Source: Gammaproteobacteria bacterium UBA6968 (lineage in GTDB: Bacteria > Pseudomonadota > Gammaproteobacteria > Pseudomonadales > Azotimanducaceae). Taken from it: 7,751 nucleotides of DNA. Location of the stretch: the NCBI GenBank assembly GCA_002450255.1, contig DJYW01000110.1:1-7751 (forward strand), written 5' to 3'. Numbering within the stretch: position 1 is the first letter of the stretch; each line of letters begins with the position of its first letter. The notes beneath the pieces were generated by a model, which did no database searches, had not been told where the DNA came from, and was given only the letters and a program-made list of their open reading frames with translations. A program made the translations under genes and the position numbers. Shown here one piece after another: positions 4,998 through 7,751 of this stretch.

Positions 4998-7505
4998 ATG
5001 GATCAACAGTACCGAAACAAACAATGGTTTTCTCTACGCGCAGCGCTCAGCCTGTTGGCCTCTGCGGTTCTGATAAACAGTTCCCCTTTATGGGCTGAAG
5101 AAGACGAGAACGAAGAGATTATTGAAGAACAAGTCGTAGTCGGAGATTTGAACAGTCTGCCAGGCGAAAACGTCGACTCAGTATTTGGCTTCAATAAATC
5201 GATACTGGAAACCCCAAGAAGCGCCTCGACCATCAGTGAAGAATTGATGGATCGGTTTAATATGCAGGATATCGACGAGCTGATTATCGTTTCGCCCGGA
5301 TCCTTTACTCAGTCATTTTTCGGCGTCGCCGGCGCGTTAGATGTTCGCGGCACCCCTGGTGAAACCTACTTCCGAGGTGTCCGCCGTTTAGACAATCCGG
5401 GCAACTACCCAACGCCTATTGGTGCATCGGATCGGGTCGATATCGTAAGAGGCCCAGCCTCGCCTATATACGGTCCGTCAAAAATCGGCGGTTATCTCAA
5501 CTTCAATCCCAAATCGGCACGTATTGAAGAAACCGGCTCCTACATTGAAGACAACGTCGGTTCTATGTCGTATACCACCGGCAGCTGGGATAAGAGCATT
5601 TTAACGGCGGAAATCGGCGGGCCCGCCACAATTGGCGACAAGCCCATGGGTTTTTATCTCTACGGCGAGATTGAAAACTCGGGCAGCTTTTACAAAAACG
5701 CTCCCGGCGTAGAACAAACGTTAGTTCAGGCTAGCTTTGACATCGACATGTCCGATACCGTGCAGCTGCAGTTTGGTGGTATGTACCACGATTTCTCCGG
5801 CGCACAGAACGCAGGCTGGAATAGAATCACGCAGGACTTAATCGACGACGGCACCTACATCACGGGTTCCCCTTCTTCTCTAGATACTGACGGAGACGGC
5901 AAGATCTCGCATCAAGAATTTGATGTTACCGGCGACGGGTTCACGGATCTCAACCCCTATGCTTGGTGGGTCAGTCCATTAGGGCCTGGCTATGAGGGCA
6001 CCTACGAGGAATTTAGCCAGCCATTTGGCGCGGAAGCCGGCGACTTTTTTGATACTGCTCTGATGGCGTTAACCACCGGTATCGGCACCACAAAGCTCGA
6101 CCCGTCGCTGACGCTGATCGCCGAAGAAGACCGATTGGAAAACGAAGTCGTTACCCTGTATTTCGATGTGATCATCGGTTTGGAGTCAGGCTGGGAAATC
6201 ACCAATCAGATGTTTTATGAGTCCTACGACAACATTAACGAAAACGCCTACGGCTTCTCGCAGTTTCATGAAACTTACGTTTTCGAAGACAAACTGATTT
6301 TCGGAAACACCTTCGAAGGCGACAGCATGCGCGCCTCGGTACAGTTTTCCCCGTCGATACGCTATACCGACTTCGCTCATGGCGACGACTACACTAACGA
6401 ATACTTCCATCGACGCGACTTAACCGGTCCGAGTACCGCACTCGACGCACGACTGCTTGCCACCCGCATTGATGATGACTATACCGAATACTATATCGGA
6501 GATTATACCGACCTCGGCGTAGCGTTCATGGCAGACCTCACTTGGTATAACGGCTTGTCAATTCTCGCAGGTATACGCTACGACTCCATTGAAATGGAGA
6601 GCATGCAGCCGGTAGATAAACTGCTACTCGCCAGCTCTAACAACTTTTGTACCGACGGATCTTGTATTGATGTCAAAGCAGATGGCGATGCTTCCGGGAC
6701 TTCATGGACCTTTAGTGCTTCTTACGAAATACCCAACACATCCATCATTCCTTATGTCACGATGGCTGAACAGGCGACTGTTATCGCTGGCCAAGGAGCA
6801 GAACTCACTGTTTCCAACGTTGCATCCGGCGGGGCGTTTGATACCTCAGAACTGACGGAGTTCGGCGTCAAAGGTCAATTGCTAGAAGACCGACTTTACT
6901 TTTCGCTGTCGCTTTACGAGCAGGAACGAACCGATTTCTCGGCGCAATCTATCGTAACAAACCAGGCCGTGAAAACAGAGGGCACTGAAGTGGAGGTGCG
7001 TTGGTCAGTGAACGAAAGATTGCTCGTCGGCATGACTTGGACAGATGTCGAGGCCATGAACCTCAATAGCATCGAGGACGGCGAACGGTTTAGCTTCTTT
7101 GGCGCAGGTGACATGCCAAATATTCCACCCCACTTACTCTTCGGCGGACAAATCGGCGGCGCCATCAGCACTGCAGCAAGTGGCGGGCGGCGCGCCGGTA
7201 TGCCGAAAACCATTCTTTCCGCATACGGCACTTACTCCTTTGACAATGGCGTCAGCGTGAGCGCGAGTGTGGCGGATGTGGATGCAGTACCATCCGGCTT
7301 CTCTAACAGCATCACTCTACCGGCGTACACCCTTGTTAACTTGAGCGTTGGCTGGGAGTCCGAATCCTGGAGTGCGGTTTTGACCGGCAAAAACTTAACG
7401 GATGAGCGCTACTTCCGCGCAAACTTCCCCAACTTGTTTGGCAGCAACATCGTGTTGCCCGAACTACCGAGGCATTTCTTGGCTAAGGTTCAATACCTCT
7501 TTTAA
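4998..7505 (+). CDS. TonB-dependent outer-membrane receptor with EF-hand motif
   Basis: An 835-residue outer-membrane active transporter powered by TonB-ExbBD. Residues 1-33 are a signal peptide ending S-P-L-W-A before EEDEN. A TonB-box-like EQVVVGD follows at 44-50. The plug covers about 55-170 and includes T72-P-R-S-A-S, F126-R-G-V-R and the closing motif D148-I-V-R-G-P-A-S-P-I-Y-G-x3-I-G-G-Y-L-N-F. The rest is the 22-strand-type barrel, with K-N-L-T-D-E-R-Y near the end and a final Phe for BAM recognition. At 296-307 it carries a canonical EF-hand loop, DTDGDGKISHQE, followed by a second Asp-rich stretch. C551 and C556 could form a small disulfide loop. The plug resembles siderophore-type receptors, but the divergent NUP and deaminase genes suggest a nucleoside or nucleotide-derived substrate. 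The class is certain; the substrate is inferred. Confidence 0.93.
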   Translation: MDQQYRNKQWFSLRAALSLLASAVLINSSPLWAEEDENEEIIEEQVVVGDLNSLPGENVDSVFGFNKSILETPRSASTISEELMDRFNMQDIDELIIVSPGSFTQSFFGVAGALDVRGTPGETYFRGVRRLDNPGNYPTPIGASDRVDIVRGPASPIYGPSKIGGYLNFNPKSARIEETGSYIEDNVGSMSYTTGSWDKSILTAEIGGPATIGDKPMGFYLYGEIENSGSFYKNAPGVEQTLVQASFDIDMSDTVQLQFGGMYHDFSGAQNAGWNRITQDLIDDGTYITGSPSSLDTDGDGKISHQEFDVTGDGFTDLNPYAWWVSPLGPGYEGTYEEFSQPFGAEAGDFFDTALMALTTGIGTTKLDPSLTLIAEEDRLENEVVTLYFDVIIGLESGWEITNQMFYESYDNINENAYGFSQFHETYVFEDKLIFGNTFEGDSMRASVQFSPSIRYTDFAHGDDYTNEYFHRRDLTGPSTALDARLLATRIDDDYTEYYIGDYTDLGVAFMADLTWYNGLSILAGIRYDSIEMESMQPVDKLLLASSNNFCTDGSCIDVKADGDASGTSWTFSASYEIPNTSIIPYVTMAEQATVIAGQGAELTVSNVASGGAFDTSELTEFGVKGQLLEDRLYFSLSLYEQERTDFSAQSIVTNQAVKTEGTEVEVRWSVNERLLVGMTWTDVEAMNLNSIEDGERFSFFGAGDMPNIPPHLLFGGQIGGAISTAASGGRRAGMPKTILSAYGTYSFDNGVSVSASVADVDAVPSGFSNSITLPAYTLVNLSVGWESESWSAVLTGKNLTDERYFRANFPNLFGSNIVLPELPRHFLAKVQYLF
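5883..5948 (+). other. EF-hand plus Asp-rich calcium-binding-type motif in the receptor
   Basis: The loop D296-x-D298-x-D300-G-x-I303-x-x-x-E307 fits the canonical 12-residue EF-hand pattern at every key position. It is followed at once by DVTGDGFTD (309-317), a second Asp/Gly-rich stretch like half of a dockerin or thrombospondin type 3 repeat. Lying early in the barrel, it is probably in an extracellular loop. Calcium binding is predicted from the motif only. Confidence 0.75.
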
Positions 7506-7511
7506 TGCAGC

Positions 7512-7544
7512 GCGCTCGCGGTAGACGATGTCTATCGCGAGCGC
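7512..7544 (+). terminator. Strong hairpin after the receptor gene (possible terminator)
   Basis: Arms gcgctcgcggtagac (7512-7526) and gtctatcgcgagcgc (7530-7544) form a 15-pair stem with one G-U pair and a GAT loop, starting 7 nt after the stop. No T-tract follows (ccctaacc), so it is not a standard Rho-independent terminator. It may mark the mRNA 3' end or protect it. Confidence 0.6.
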
Positions 7545-7751
7545 CCTAACCGCTAACGACTCCCTCTTTGCCCCACCGTCGACGTCGATTCGTTCTTTCG
7601 CGTCCTTTCTCCTTCAGTCTTCTAGAAGCGCTGTTCGTAAATTCTTTATGTAATCCCCCGGGTTACTCAGGCAACAAATGCATCTACTGAATAATGCTGA
7701 CGAGATCTTTCGATCAGCACTCTTGATGCAACGCTTTTCTTAGCCGCTTTT
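7545..7751. other. Intergenic tail, no gene seen
   Basis: These 207 bp show no convincing coding frame. There are two weak hairpins: GTAATCC-CCC-GGGTTAC (7651-7667, with a U-G pair) and an imperfect GCTGA...TCAGC stem at about 7697-7719. Neither has a T-tract directly after it, and no clear promoter was recognised. Confidence 0.5.

Noticed and set aside
7651..7719. Small hairpins in the right-hand tail as terminators or a structured RNA.
   Set aside because: Stems are short or imperfect, with no T-tract and no match to an RNA family that I recognise.

Overview
The window looks like chromosomal DNA of a Gram-negative, probably marine, gammaproteobacterium. The evidence is an outer-membrane TonB-dependent receptor, a Lol-type lipoprotein, a Zur regulator of the Pseudomonas/Marinobacter type and mid-range base composition. 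The genus cannot be named from the sequence. No RNA gene, CRISPR array, insertion sequence or phage gene was seen.

Layout. (1) Positions 1-1671, plus strand: the end of a zinc-homeostasis cluster. It holds the C-terminal 248 codons of an FtsX/MacB-type ABC permease with a histidine-rich periplasmic stretch, a Zur repressor behind a near-palindromic Zur-box candidate, and a small MerC-domain membrane protein whose ATG overlaps the zur stop. The missing upstream part should hold the rest of the permease and probably its ATPase and a periplasmic metal-binding protein. (2) Positions 1858-4654, minus strand: a two-gene operon, transcribed from right to left. It encodes a lipoprotein of the 'purine nucleoside permease' (NUP) family and, 10 bp later, a secreted adenosine deaminase. 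(3) Positions 4998-7505, plus strand: a TonB-dependent outer-membrane receptor diverging from the NUP gene, with an EF-hand calcium-binding motif in its early barrel region. The 343-bp divergent region carries repeated motifs that look like shared regulatory sites.

How the parts may work together. The zinc cluster reads as a Zur-controlled response to zinc shortage. The NUP, deaminase and receptor genes read as a purine-nucleoside scavenging unit at the cell envelope: the receptor would bring a nucleoside or related molecule across the outer membrane, the deaminase would turn adenosine into inosine in the periplasm, and the lipoprotein would bind or cleave purine nucleosides. The substrate of the receptor is inferred from its neighbours only. 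No inner-membrane nucleoside transporter lies in the window. The two units converge at about 1672-1857 and are probably independent, although the deaminase needs zinc.
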